In this document: positions 39,583 to 48,309 of the stretch, piece after piece
Layout: the number at the start of each line of letters is the position of its first letter
How positions within the stretch are numbered: position 1 is the stretch's first letter
Assembly (NCBI GenBank): GCA_025980465.1
Contig: JAICXJ010000019.1
Coordinates: 1-54,432 of the forward strand
Source: Frankiales bacterium
GTDB lineage: Bacteria; Actinomycetota; Actinomycetes; JAFAQI01
Direction: 5' to 3'
Length of the DNA: 54,432 bases
Made by a program: the position numbers and the translations under genes
The notes under the pieces: model-generated
What the model saw: only the letters and a program-made list of their open reading frames with translations
The model's database searches: none
Told to the model about the DNA's origin: nothing

Positions 39583-40785
39583 GTGTCCGACCGCACGGAA
39601 ATCCACGAAGTCGTGGTGGTCGGAGGCTGCGGACGTGTCGGCCTACCGCTCGCCATCGCCTTTGCGAGCCAGGGCCTCAAGGTGCACTCCTACGACCTCA
39701 ACGAGGCCGTGGTGAAGCAGGTCAACGACGGCCTCATGCCGTTCGACGAGCCAGGCGCACCCCCGGTGCTGCAGGAGGCGCTTGCCGCCGGCCGGTTGGC
39801 GGCAACGAGCGACCCCTCGGTGATCGCCGGTGCCGACGCGGTGATCATCGTCATCGGCACGCCTGTCGACGAGCACCTCAACCCCGACCCGAACGCACTG
39901 CCACGAGCGCTGGTCCAGTGCAACCCGTACTTCCGCGACGGCCAGCTGATCGTCCTGCGCAGCACCGTCTATCCAGGCGTCACGCAGCTGGTCGAGAAGC
40001 GGCTCGCCGATCTCGGTGTCGACGTCTGCGTGACGTTCTGTCCGGAGCGGATCCTCGAAGGCCACGCGATGGAGGAGCTGTACTCGCTTCCGCAGATCAT
40101 CGGCGCCCGCACCGAGGAAGGTCATCAGCGGGCGTCAGCACTGTTCGGGCGGCTGACCGAGAATCTGGTGCTGACCACCCCGGAGGAGGCCGAGCTCGCG
40201 AAGCTCTTCACCAACGTGTGGCGATACATCAAGTTCGCCGCGGTGAACCAGTTCTACATGATCGCCAACAGCCAGGGCCTGGACTTCGAGCGGATCCGGC
40301 AAGCCATCGCCCAGGACTACGCCCGTGCCGCCGACATGCCGAGCGCCGGCTTCGCCGCCGGCCCGTGCCTGTTCAAAGACACGATGCAGCTCGGCGCGTT
40401 CAACGACAACGACTTCGCCCTCGGTCACGCCGCGATGCTGGTCAACGAGGGACTGCCGCTACACATCGTGAGCCGGCTGGAGACGCAGTACGACCTGGCA
40501 CAGCTCACGGTCGGCATCCTCGGGATGTCCTTCAAGTCGGGCTCCGACGACACCCGGTCGAGCTTGTCCTACAAGCTCAAGCGGATTCTCACCTTCAAGG
40601 CGAAGCAGGTCCTGACCACGGACCCGTATGTGACAACCGATCCGTCGCTGGTTCCGCTCGAGCAGGTGCTCGCCGAGTCCGACCTGATCATTCTCGCGAC
40701 TCCTCACAAGGACTACCAGGGCCTCACCTTCACCCAGCCCGTCGCCGACGTATGGAACTTCTTCGGCAACGGCGTAAGGATCTGA
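39583..40785 (+). CDS. UDP-sugar (WecC-like) 6-dehydrogenase
   Basis: A 400-residue nucleotide-sugar dehydrogenase that oxidises C6 to a uronic acid with two NAD. Seen: Rossmann GCGRVGLPLA, LRSTVYPGV, FCPERILEG, AELAKLFTNVWRYIKFA, the catalytic Cys in GPCLFKDT, and GMSFKSGSDDTR. The pattern is closer to UDP-N-acetylmannosamine dehydrogenase (WecC) than to UDP-glucose dehydrogenase, but the substrate is not proven. It begins a two-gene operon with the epimerase at 40797. Uronic acids would add negative charge to the glycan besides sulfate. The GTG at 39562 is an alternative start. Confidence 0.9.
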   Translation: MSDRTEIHEVVVVGGCGRVGLPLAIAFASQGLKVHSYDLNEAVVKQVNDGLMPFDEPGAPPVLQEALAAGRLAATSDPSVIAGADAVIIVIGTPVDEHLNPDPNALPRALVQCNPYFRDGQLIVLRSTVYPGVTQLVEKRLADLGVDVCVTFCPERILEGHAMEELYSLPQIIGARTEEGHQRASALFGRLTENLVLTTPEEAELAKLFTNVWRYIKFAAVNQFYMIANSQGLDFERIRQAIAQDYARAADMPSAGFAAGPCLFKDTMQLGAFNDNDFALGHAAMLVNEGLPLHIVSRLETQYDLAQLTVGILGMSFKSGSDDTRSSLSYKLKRILTFKAKQVLTTDPYVTTDPSLVPLEQVLAESDLIILATPHKDYQGLTFTQPVADVWNFFGNGVRI

Positions 40786-40796
40786 CGAGAGCTGAC

Positions 40797-41828
40797 ATGA
40801 CAACACGCAAGGTGCTCGTCACCGGCTCTGCCGGCTTCATCGGCGGCTACCTCGTCGAGCAGCTGCTCGATGCGGGTTGGACGGTCGCCGGCATCGACAA
40901 CTTCTCCAAGTACGGACCGGTTCAGCGCTCATATGACAACCATCCGAACTACGAGTTCGTCGAGGGTGACGCCCGAGACCCGGACCTGGTCGAGCGAATG
41001 CTTGACGGATGCGAGGCGTTCGTCGCCGGCGCCGCGATGATCGGCGGGATCTCCTACTTCCACGAGCACGCCTACGACCTGATGGCGATCAACGAGCGTA
41101 TCATCGCGGCTTCTTGCGACGCGGCGATCAAGGCCATGCGTAATGGCACCCTGCAGAAAGTCACGTACCTGTCGAGCTCGATGGCGTACGGCAGCACCGA
41201 TCGCTGGCCATCGGTCGAGGGTGATGAGCTGACAGTCCCACCGCCGGGGTCCAGCTACGGCTTCCAGAAGCTCGCAGTCGAATACTTCGCGCGCGCCGCG
41301 TGGGACCAGTACCAGCTCCCCTACACGATCGTTCGCCCGTTCAACGCTGTCGGCGTCGGCGAGACCCGGGCATTGGGAGACGTCGAAATCGAGTCCGGCA
41401 CTGTGAAGCTCGCACTCAGCCACGTCGTACCGGATCTGATCCAGAAGACGCTGAAGGGTCAGGATCCGCTGCACATCCTCGGCGATGGCAGCCAGGTCCG
41501 GTGCTACACCTACGGTGGGGACCTCGCCGCCGGCATCATCGCCTGCATGACTCATCCGAACGCGCGCAATGAGGACTTCAATATCTCCAACCCGACCGCG
41601 ACGACCGTCCTCGAGCTCGCCGAGGCCATCTGGCGCAAGATCAAGGGGCCGGACGTGCCACTACGGCTCGCGCACGACGAGCCGTTCGCACATGACGTGC
41701 AGAAGCGGATCCCCAGCGTCGAGAAGGCGAGGAGCCTTCTCGACTTCGAGGCGACCACCAGCCTCGACACCATGCTCGACGAGCTGATCCCCTGGATCGA
41801 AAAAGCTCTCGCCGACAACCTGCTCTGA
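40797..41828 (+). CDS. NAD-dependent epimerase/dehydratase
   Basis: A 343-residue extended SDR: TGSAGFIGGYLVEQLL at the cofactor site, VDNFSK-like DNFSKYGP, the catalytic SSSMAYG and YGFQK, and VRPFNAVGVGE. ATG 40797 lies 11 bp after the dehydrogenase stop, so the two enzymes probably act in sequence on one sugar nucleotide, for example as a uronic acid 4-epimerase or decarboxylase. The long frame upstream is the shadow of the dehydrogenase gene. It ends 90 bp before a strong terminator. Confidence 0.88.
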   Translation: MTTRKVLVTGSAGFIGGYLVEQLLDAGWTVAGIDNFSKYGPVQRSYDNHPNYEFVEGDARDPDLVERMLDGCEAFVAGAAMIGGISYFHEHAYDLMAINERIIAASCDAAIKAMRNGTLQKVTYLSSSMAYGSTDRWPSVEGDELTVPPPGSSYGFQKLAVEYFARAAWDQYQLPYTIVRPFNAVGVGETRALGDVEIESGTVKLALSHVVPDLIQKTLKGQDPLHILGDGSQVRCYTYGGDLAAGIIACMTHPNARNEDFNISNPTATTVLELAEAIWRKIKGPDVPLRLAHDEPFAHDVQKRIPSVEKARSLLDFEATTSLDTMLDELIPWIEKALADNLL

Positions 41829-41851
41829 ACCGCGCGCCAGTCGCCTGATTC

Positions 41852-41900
41852 CCCAGCGAAAACTGTGGAGTGACGCTGCTATTCCGCGCCTTTCGCTGGG
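41852..41900. repeat. Inverted repeat, 10-bp arms
   Basis: CCCAGCGAAA (41852-41861) pairs with TTTCGCTGGG (41891-41900) across 29 nt. It lies just 3' of the epimerase gene, before the main terminator, and may be an RNA stem protecting or ending that mRNA. Confidence 0.5.
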
Positions 41901-41917
41901 CGATCGGCGAGTGGCCG

Positions 41918-41974
41918 GCGCGAAAGAAGCGGGGCGGTAACCTCGCCCCGCTTCTTTCGCGCTCTTGCTTTTTT
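41918..41974. terminator. Strong, probably bidirectional, intrinsic terminator
   Basis: A perfect 19-bp stem: GCGCGAAAGAAGCGGGGCG (41918-41936), 7-nt loop GTAACCT, and its complement 41944-41962. It is followed by T-rich sequence with TTTTTT at 41969-41974. It sits between convergent genes and would stop both the epimerase operon and the rhodanese/DUF1416 operon. Confidence 0.9.
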
Positions 41975-41981
41975 CCTTGAT

Positions 41982-42281
41982 CTAGACCGAAATTCGGACC
42001 TCGGAGACCTCGCCCTTGGCGACCGTCACGTCGGCCGAGCCGCCGTCGTGGCCGCCACCCGGGATCGCTCGGACGGTCCAGGAGCCCGGCCGGGCGAAAA
42101 ACCGGAACTGCCCGGTCGCCGACGTCACGACCTCGGCGGTGAAGTCGCCGCCGGAGTCGAGCAGCCGGACGTAGCCGCCCGAGACCGGCGAGTCACCGGC
42201 GTACACCAGGCCCTGGATGACGGTCTCGCCGTCCGGGATTCCGGAACGGTCGATCGTCGCCTGATCGGGTGCACCGCACAT
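41982..42281 (-). CDS. DUF1416 protein (SseC-like)
   Basis: A 99-residue protein of the actinobacterial DUF1416 family, known in mycobacteria as SseC and found next to thiosulfate sulfurtransferase genes. It starts MCGAPDQATIDRSGIP and has a small beta-sandwich pattern (VIQGLVYAGD, GYVRLLDSGG, FRFFARPGSWTV). The ATG at 42281 is 1 bp after the rhodanese stop, so it is co-translated. Its molecular role is unknown; a function with the sulfurtransferase is inferred from conserved pairing. Confidence 0.9.
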   Translation of the reverse strand: MCGAPDQATIDRSGIPDGETVIQGLVYAGDSPVSGGYVRLLDSGGDFTAEVVTSATGQFRFFARPGSWTVRAIPGGGHDGGSADVTVAKGEVSEVRISV

Positions 42282-42282
42282 C

Positions 42283-43116
42283 TCAGACGTCCTTCTCGAT
42301 CGGAACGCCGACCAGTGAGCCGTACTCGGTCCACGAACCGTCGTAGTTCTTGACGTTCTCCTGCTCGAGGATCTCGTGCAACACGAACCACGTGTGCGCG
42401 CTGCGCTCGCCGATCCGGCAGTACGCGATCGTGTCCTTGCCGAAGTCGACGCCCTCTTCGCTGTAGAGCTTCTTGAGGTCGTCATCGCTTTTGAAGGTGC
42501 CATCCTCGTTGGCCGACTTCGCCCACGGGATGTTCACAGCCGATGCGATGTGACCGGCCCGCTGCGACTGTTCCTGCGGCAGGTGTGCCGGCGCGAGCAG
42601 CTTGCCGGAGAACTCATCCGGCGAGCGGACGTCGACGAGGTTCTGCACGCCGATCGCGGCGACGACCTCGTCACGGAAGGCGCGGATGTCGTTGTTCGGC
42701 GCCTTCGCCTGGTATTTCGTGGCCGGCCGGTTCGGCTGCTCCTCGACGAGCTCACGGCTGTCGAGCTCCCACTTCTTGCGGCCGCCGTCGAGTAGCTTCA
42801 CGTCCTGGTGGCCGTACAGCTTGAAATACCAGTACGCGTACGCGGCGAACCAGTTGTTGTTGCCGCCGTACAGCACGATGGTCTCGTCGTTGCTGATTCC
42901 TCGGTCGGACAGCAGAGCCTCGAACTTCTCTTTGCTGACGAAGTCGCGGATGACCGGGTCCTGCAGGTCCCGCTTCCAGTCCAGGCGCACGGCGCCCTTG
43001 ATGTGGTTCTTGTCGTACGCCGCGGTGTCTTCGTCCACCTCGACGAGGACGACGGACGGGTCGTCGAGATGCGCCTCGACCCAGTCGGCGTCGACGAGTA
43101 CGTCGGTACGAGCCAT
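42283..43116 (-). CDS. Thiosulfate sulfurtransferase (two-domain rhodanese, SseA/CysA2 type)
   Basis: A 277-residue tandem rhodanese that moves sulfane sulfur from thiosulfate to cyanide or thiol acceptors. The C-terminal domain has the catalytic Cys233 in the loop YCRIGERS; the N-terminal domain is inactive in the usual way. The ATG at 43116 has only a weak Shine-Dalgarno. It is paired with DUF1416 downstream, a conserved actinobacterial arrangement, and is more likely housekeeping sulfur metabolism than part of glycan sulfation. Confidence 0.94.
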   Translation of the reverse strand: MARTDVLVDADWVEAHLDDPSVVLVEVDEDTAAYDKNHIKGAVRLDWKRDLQDPVIRDFVSKEKFEALLSDRGISNDETIVLYGGNNNWFAAYAYWYFKLYGHQDVKLLDGGRKKWELDSRELVEEQPNRPATKYQAKAPNNDIRAFRDEVVAAIGVQNLVDVRSPDEFSGKLLAPAHLPQEQSQRAGHIASAVNIPWAKSANEDGTFKSDDDLKKLYSEEGVDFGKDTIAYCRIGERSAHTWFVLHEILEQENVKNYDGSWTEYGSLVGVPIEKDV

Positions 43117-43407
43117 GTCAGATCACTTTCTCGTGAGATGAGGGGGCCGCGACCGCGCCGCAGCGCGGTACGGCCGAGGGTTGAAACAGGTGAGACGGAG
43201 CTACACCAGACACAGACAAGTGGCCACGCGGCACAGATCCACCGCACGGCGGCTCCACAGCGCCGGCGACAGCCGCGGCAAACTGGGAGTGATCACAATG
43301 CCCAGCCTACGCACCAGGTTCGCGGGCCGCCAATCGGGTAGTTCTCAACTCATGCCATAATTAGTTACGCAGGCTAAGCATCTTCGCAACTCCCTAGAGG
43401 ACCACCA
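43117..43407. other. Divergent intergenic region, rhodanese / MFS exporter
   Basis: About 290 bases with no convincing gene. The right part is unusually AT-rich for this DNA: CATAAT at 43356-43361 is a -10 candidate for the exporter. A Shine-Dalgarno AGAGG (43396-43400) precedes its GTG by 7 nt. An imperfect palindrome TTAG-N9-CTAA lies at 43361-43377. Confidence 0.45.
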
Positions 43408-45186
43408 GTGCCCACCGCACCGCCCGCCGCGAGAAGTCGCAGCGGGATCGATTACAAGTGGATCGCGCTGTCGAACACGACGCTCGGCATCCTCATGGCG
43501 ACGATCAACAGCTCGATCCTGCTGATCGCCCTTCCCGACATCTTCCGCGGCATCAAGCTCAACCCACTCGCGCCCGGCAACACCCCGTATTTCTTGTGGA
43601 TCATGATGGGCTTCCTGCTCGTCACCAGCGTGCTCGTCGTCAGCCTGGGTCGGATCGGTGACATCTACGGGCGAGTCCGAATGTTCAATCTCGGGTTCGC
43701 GGTCTTCACACTCTTTTCAATCCTGCTCGCCGTTACCTGGCTGAAGGGCACCAGCGGCGCGCTCTGGATCGTGGTCATGCGGCTGGGACAGGGAGTCGGA
43801 GGAGCGTTCCTGTTCGCCAACTCCAGCGCGATCCTCACCGATGCATTTCCCGAGGATGAGCGTGGCTTGGCGCTCGGATGGAATGGCGTCGCGGCCATCG
43901 GCGGCTCGTTTCTGGGTCTCATCCTCGGCGGCCTGCTCGGGCCGATCGAATGGCATTTGGTCTTCGTACTCTCAGTGCCACTTGGCCTGTTCGGCACGGT
44001 CTGGTCATACCTGAAACTGAAGGACAACGGGGTCCGGACGCCGAGTCGCATCGACTGGGTCGGCAACGTGCTGTTCGCCGTCGGCCTCGTCGGGGTGCTC
44101 ACCGGAATCGTCTACGGCCTGCAACCGTACGGCGGACACACCATGGGCTGGACGAAGCCGTTCGTCCTCGTGTGCATGCTCGGCGGGCTCGCCGTACTCG
44201 CGATCTTCATCGTCGTCGAGACCAGGGTCGCCGATCCGATGTTCCGGCTGAACCTGTTCCGCATGCGGGCGTTCACCATGGGCAACCTGACCGGGCTGTT
44301 CACCGCGCTGTCGCGCGGTGGTCTGCAGTTCATGCTGATCATCTGGTTGCAGGGGATCTGGCTGCCCGAGCACGGCTACTCATTCGATCGGACTCCGCTG
44401 TGGGCCGGCATCTACATGATCCCGCTGACGGTCGGCTTCTTGATCTCCGGTCCGCTGTCGGGCCGGCTCGCCGACCGGTTCGGCGCCCGGCCGTTCGCCA
44501 CCGCCGGAGCGCTGCTGAGCGGGATCTGCTTCCTGTTGTTCAACTTGCTGCCGATGGACTTCAACTACGTCGCGTTCGCACTGCTGTTGACGCTGGTCGG
44601 CATATCGATGGGGTTGTTCTTCGCGCCGAACAACGCTGCGGTGATGAACTCGCTACCCGCCGACCAGCGCGGCGCCGGTGCCGGCATGCTGAACACCTTT
44701 CAGAACAGCGCCCAGGTGCTGTCGATCGGGGTGTTCTTCACCGTCATCACACTGGGCCTCGCGGCTCGCCTGCCGCACGCGATGCAGTCCGGTCTCGCGG
44801 CACAGGGAGTGCCGACTGCCCAGGCGCAGGCGATCGCGCATCTCCCACCGATCGGCACGTTGTTCGCCGCGTTCCTCGGCTTCAACCCCGTCCACCAGCT
44901 GCTGCCCTCGGCACAGGCGGCGCACGTGTCGGCGGCGCACTACACCTTCCTCACCGGCCGTGGCTTCTTCCCGCACCTCATCGCAGGACCGTTCGGTCAT
45001 GGCTTGCATCTGGCGTTCTATCTCGGCGCCGCCGGCTGCTTCCTTGCCGCCATCTTCTCTGCCCTGCGCGGCGGCCACGGCGGATCGATCGGCCGGGACC
45101 GCACCGAATCGATGGAGCTTGGTATCGCCGGAGCCGGCGAGGTCGCGATGGCCGAGGCCGGAGCCGGGATCGACGCCTCGATCTGA
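43408..45186 (+). CDS. MFS transporter, DHA2 (14-helix drug exporter) family
   Basis: A 592-residue membrane protein with about 14 helices. The early motif NTTLGILMATINSSILLIALPDI and the motif-A loop GRIGDIYGRVRMFN are typical of DHA2 exporters such as EmrB. LMRLGQGVGG-like VVMRLGQGVGGAFLFANS is motif B/C-like. GTG 43408 has a Shine-Dalgarno. A long loop near residues 450-530 separates the last helices. It stands alone and may export a drug or metabolite; no link to the glycan is evident. It ends 22 bp from the convergent GT-C gene. Confidence 0.92.
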   Translation: MPTAPPAARSRSGIDYKWIALSNTTLGILMATINSSILLIALPDIFRGIKLNPLAPGNTPYFLWIMMGFLLVTSVLVVSLGRIGDIYGRVRMFNLGFAVFTLFSILLAVTWLKGTSGALWIVVMRLGQGVGGAFLFANSSAILTDAFPEDERGLALGWNGVAAIGGSFLGLILGGLLGPIEWHLVFVLSVPLGLFGTVWSYLKLKDNGVRTPSRIDWVGNVLFAVGLVGVLTGIVYGLQPYGGHTMGWTKPFVLVCMLGGLAVLAIFIVVETRVADPMFRLNLFRMRAFTMGNLTGLFTALSRGGLQFMLIIWLQGIWLPEHGYSFDRTPLWAGIYMIPLTVGFLISGPLSGRLADRFGARPFATAGALLSGICFLLFNLLPMDFNYVAFALLLTLVGISMGLFFAPNNAAVMNSLPADQRGAGAGMLNTFQNSAQVLSIGVFFTVITLGLAARLPHAMQSGLAAQGVPTAQAQAIAHLPPIGTLFAAFLGFNPVHQLLPSAQAAHVSAAHYTFLTGRGFFPHLIAGPFGHGLHLAFYLGAAGCFLAAIFSALRGGHGGSIGRDRTESMELGIAGAGEVAMAEAGAGIDASI

Positions 45187-45208
45187 CCCCCGCCTTGTCG
45201 CTCCCGCG

Positions 45209-47272
45209 TCATTGCGGAGCGGTCACACACCCGCTCGAGCTGATTCGTGGCGGCAGCCGGTAGACCGTTCCTAGGGCACCCGCCATCACCTGACGGACAC
45301 CGGGGATCGCGGCGGTCCAGGTCATCAGCCGGGCGGTGTGCTCGAGGGGAAGCGGCTCGATCACCAGGTACTGGTCGCGGGCTGAGACGAGGACGTGCAC
45401 CAGCTGCGAGCACGACCCCGGTGCTCCGAAGGAGTTGTCGGGTGCCGTGACGCCGACGTAGTTGACCCGGTTCGCAAACGTCGGACCGTAGAAGGGGTAC
45501 TCGAGGCCGTGCCCGGACACCCCGATCCGCGCACCGGTCAGCCCGCCGAGGTAGGAGTAGATCGCGTCATTCGGACCGGCTGTGACGGCGTAGCGCTGTT
45601 TGAGGTACTTGTGCTGCAGTACGCCGCCGACCACGACCAGGGCGACGACACTCACCGCGCCGAGCGCCAGCCCGCAGTGACGCCACGGTGACCGGAGGAA
45701 CACAGCGGCTCCCCACAGTCCGGCGGCGCAGACCACGATCGCTGCTGCGATTCCCGGCGCGGTCGCCACCTTGCCAATGAACCTCGACAGCAGTAACAGG
45801 ACGATCGTGAAGCCGGTGAGTCCGACCGTCACGACGACGGCATGGCGGCGCAGCAGTTCAGCGGTCGCGAGCAACACCATCGCCAGCGCGAGAACCGGAA
45901 TCGCATAGCGGGTGTTCGTCGCGAAGAGCACGGGTTGGTTCGGTGCCCCGATCGCGGTGGTGGGCGTCAGCAGGTAGGCGATGAATCCCAGCACAGTAAC
46001 GACGCCGAGCATCCGGCGGCTCGGCGCCCGGTCGAACCCGATGGCGAGCACTGCGCCGGCGGCCATCAACAGCGCAGCCACCGGCCAGGCGCTGGTCCAC
46101 ACCACTTTCAAGCCGGGCACGAACCAATGCCGGATGACGCTCCAGTTGCCGAGGTAGTGAGCGACGGTGAAGGAGTAAGGCTTGACCTCGGGGTAGGGCA
46201 CGAAGGTCAGGCCGTGCCCGGCAACCCGCAGATCGAGGCTGGGTTGTGGCGATCCGACGATCACCCAGTCCCGGAGGTACCAGAAGCTGCCGGTGAGCAG
46301 GCCGGCCGCACCGATCGCGACAGCCACCCGGATCCGGTCGCCCCGCGCAACCACGGTCGCGCCGATCGCGATCAGCAGGACGGGGGCGACTAGCGGCAGC
46401 TTGGTCCCCGCGGCCAGGCCGAGCGCCAGCCCTGCGAGCGCGATCTCGAGGAGCCAGCCGGGCCGCGGTCGCCCGGCGCGAGGCAATCCGGCAATGAGCA
46501 GACACGCCACCCCGGCCAGCAGGAAAGCCATGCCGGGGATGTCGTTCAGCCCAGGGCCCGAGCTTGCCCCCGCGACGATCGGCAGCGCAAGAACCACTGC
46601 TCCGCCGGCCACCCCGGCGGCACCGACCCGCCAGCGGGCCCCGATGACCCAGCACGCCAACAGCGCCAGCCAGCCGAACAGCAGGTTCAGCCCGAACGTC
46701 GCGATGTCGGGCCGCGGGCCGAGCATCGCGATCGCATCGAGAAGCTCGACGTTGAACGGGTAATAGAGCGTGCCGTCGCTCGCGGCGGTCTGGTGAAGAT
46801 GGTCGAGGTTGTGGGTCTGGACCATCTGAGCTGCCTGGGTCAGGTGGTAGTGCAACGAGTCGAGGTCGGTCGGCCCGGTGTGGAGCGCACGTGCATCCCG
46901 GCCGAGCAGGACGGCCGAGATCGACATCACGCACACGACGAGCGATGCCAGCACGAGCCGGTCGGCGGGCGCGGTCGGCAGCCGGAGGCTGAGCCGCCGT
47001 CTCGCTGGTGCCGGGCGGCCGAGCGCCGCAACGATCGCCGCGACGGCGGCGCTCACCACCGCAAGCGGCCAGCGGCGAAGCCCGTCGGCGAGCCCCATGA
47101 GCTCGGCGACGACAACCAGGCCGGAGAGTGCAATCACAGCGCGCGCGAGCACAGCGGCGGCGGGGTCCCAACTCGGCAGGAGCCGGCGCTGGAGCCGCGC
47201 CGCCGCGAACGGCCACAGCGCGACTGTCAGAACGAGCGCAGAACTGCCTGCGATGTAATCGCCGACGTTCAT
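45209..47272 (-). CDS. GT-C type membrane glycosyltransferase-like protein (PMT/ArnT-like)
   Basis: A 687-residue polytopic protein with about 13 helices. After the third helix the first large loop carries DLDSLHYHLTQAAQM, an acidic-His pattern of GT-C enzymes using polyprenyl-phosphate sugars outside the membrane. A soluble C-terminal region of about 120 residues follows the last helix. GtrA (36884) could supply the lipid-linked donor. It is unlike mycobacterial Emb or PMT proteins in detail, so it may be an arabinosyl-, mannosyl- or other transferase. ATG 47272 has no clear Shine-Dalgarno. Confidence 0.75.
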   Translation of the reverse strand: MNVGDYIAGSSALVLTVALWPFAAARLQRRLLPSWDPAAAVLARAVIALSGLVVVAELMGLADGLRRWPLAVVSAAVAAIVAALGRPAPARRRLSLRLPTAPADRLVLASLVVCVMSISAVLLGRDARALHTGPTDLDSLHYHLTQAAQMVQTHNLDHLHQTAASDGTLYYPFNVELLDAIAMLGPRPDIATFGLNLLFGWLALLACWVIGARWRVGAAGVAGGAVVLALPIVAGASSGPGLNDIPGMAFLLAGVACLLIAGLPRAGRPRPGWLLEIALAGLALGLAAGTKLPLVAPVLLIAIGATVVARGDRIRVAVAIGAAGLLTGSFWYLRDWVIVGSPQPSLDLRVAGHGLTFVPYPEVKPYSFTVAHYLGNWSVIRHWFVPGLKVVWTSAWPVAALLMAAGAVLAIGFDRAPSRRMLGVVTVLGFIAYLLTPTTAIGAPNQPVLFATNTRYAIPVLALAMVLLATAELLRRHAVVVTVGLTGFTIVLLLLSRFIGKVATAPGIAAAIVVCAAGLWGAAVFLRSPWRHCGLALGAVSVVALVVVGGVLQHKYLKQRYAVTAGPNDAIYSYLGGLTGARIGVSGHGLEYPFYGPTFANRVNYVGVTAPDNSFGAPGSCSQLVHVLVSARDQYLVIEPLPLEHTARLMTWTAAIPGVRQVMAGALGTVYRLPPRISSSGCVTAPQ

Positions 47273-47435
47273 CGAGGCATCCGCATCCGCACATTCTCAC
47301 TGGCCATGCCGCTGCAACCCGGCAGCGACCATGCCACGATGGACAGCGAACTGACCGGCGGGACTGCAGATCTGGCCGTCGCGGCTCGACCATCCAGCTG
47401 CTGGCAACCGCCACCCGAACCAGGAGAACGAGGAC

Positions 47436-48305
47436 ATGGACTCCGCGACCGCTCCGGCGACACCGCAGCCGTCACACGACGACGACGCGAAGTGGGCACT
47501 GCTCCTCGAGTACGACGCCGCCGACTTCCGGGGCCGCCATGAGCTGCTCGACCGAGAGCGGATCACGGTGCGGGACATCGCAAGATGGCGCCGAGAGACC
47601 GCAAAGCTGCGAGCGTCGAACGGAAACGCCGGGCCAGTCCGCGCAGCCAAGTCCCGCGCCGGCAAGGCCGCTTCGGCCGGGGCCGACGCACCCCCCGAGT
47701 CTGCGCCGCAGCCCACTCCGGAGGAGCAGCCCACCGGCGTGGGCCGCTCCCGCCGACGGTCGAAGTCAGCCGAAGGCGCACCGCCGCCGCCCCCCGGCCC
47801 GCTCTCCGCGCTACGGAGCGACGTGGTGGCGGCACACGCGAGCGCGCTGGTCTACCACGCGGACGCACTGTCCCGACTGATGGCGGAGGCGCCGGCCAGC
47901 GCCGCCGGGTACCGCCGTCGATCCAGTCCGATCGAGCGCCTGACTGCTGCTGCGCAGGAAACCAGCGCCGCCGCCCGCGAGGTGTTGTCAGCGAGGCGCC
48001 GGTCAGGAGTCACCGACGCCCCGGCGCGCGACTCGGTCGACGTGTCGTCAGAGCTCACCGACATGCTCTCGACGCTGACCGACTACTCGAGCCTCGCGGT
48101 CGCCGTACAGCTGCTCGCCCGTGAGCTCGCACCCGGCGAGCAGGAAGCGGTGAATCCGCGGCGTACCCAGCCGGGCGAGCGCAACCGCCGGCCCTGGTGG
48201 GGCGCCGAGGAGGCCGACGCGCCGACCGAAAGCGCACCCCGGCGACGGACCAATCCCCGGCAGCCGCACAAGTGGGGCAGCCGCAACCAGGACGACGGCG
48301 ACTGA
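47436..48305 (+). CDS. Hypothetical protein with transposase-like helical N-terminus
   Basis: A 289-residue soluble protein I cannot assign. Residues 18-58 (WALLLEYDAADFRGRHELLD and RITVRDIARWRRETAK) resemble the helix-turn-helix start of IS3-type OrfA proteins. The middle is Pro/Ala/Arg-rich and disordered, and the part from about 125 to 240 is helical and may form a coiled coil. The C-terminus is charged and low-complexity. ATG 47436 has the purine-rich AGGAGAACGAGGAC upstream. It lies between a GT-C gene and the BY-kinase gene, convergent with the latter (5-bp gap). It may be a domesticated fragment or a lineage-specific protein. Confidence 0.7.
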   Translation: MDSATAPATPQPSHDDDAKWALLLEYDAADFRGRHELLDRERITVRDIARWRRETAKLRASNGNAGPVRAAKSRAGKAASAGADAPPESAPQPTPEEQPTGVGRSRRRSKSAEGAPPPPPGPLSALRSDVVAAHASALVYHADALSRLMAEAPASAAGYRRRSSPIERLTAAAQETSAAAREVLSARRRSGVTDAPARDSVDVSSELTDMLSTLTDYSSLAVAVQLLARELAPGEQEAVNPRRTQPGERNRRPWWGAEEADAPTESAPRRRTNPRQPHKWGSRNQDDGD

Positions 48306-48309
48306 CCCG

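Noticed and set aside
42808-43341. 177-codon plus-strand frame before the MFS gene
   Set aside because: Mostly antisense to the rhodanese gene, with no recognisable domain; treated as a shadow plus non-coding DNA.
43361-43377. IdeR/DtxR-like iron box upstream of the MFS exporter
   Set aside because: Only the outer TTAG and CTAA fit, with 9 instead of 11 nt between them, and the inner positions do not match the consensus.
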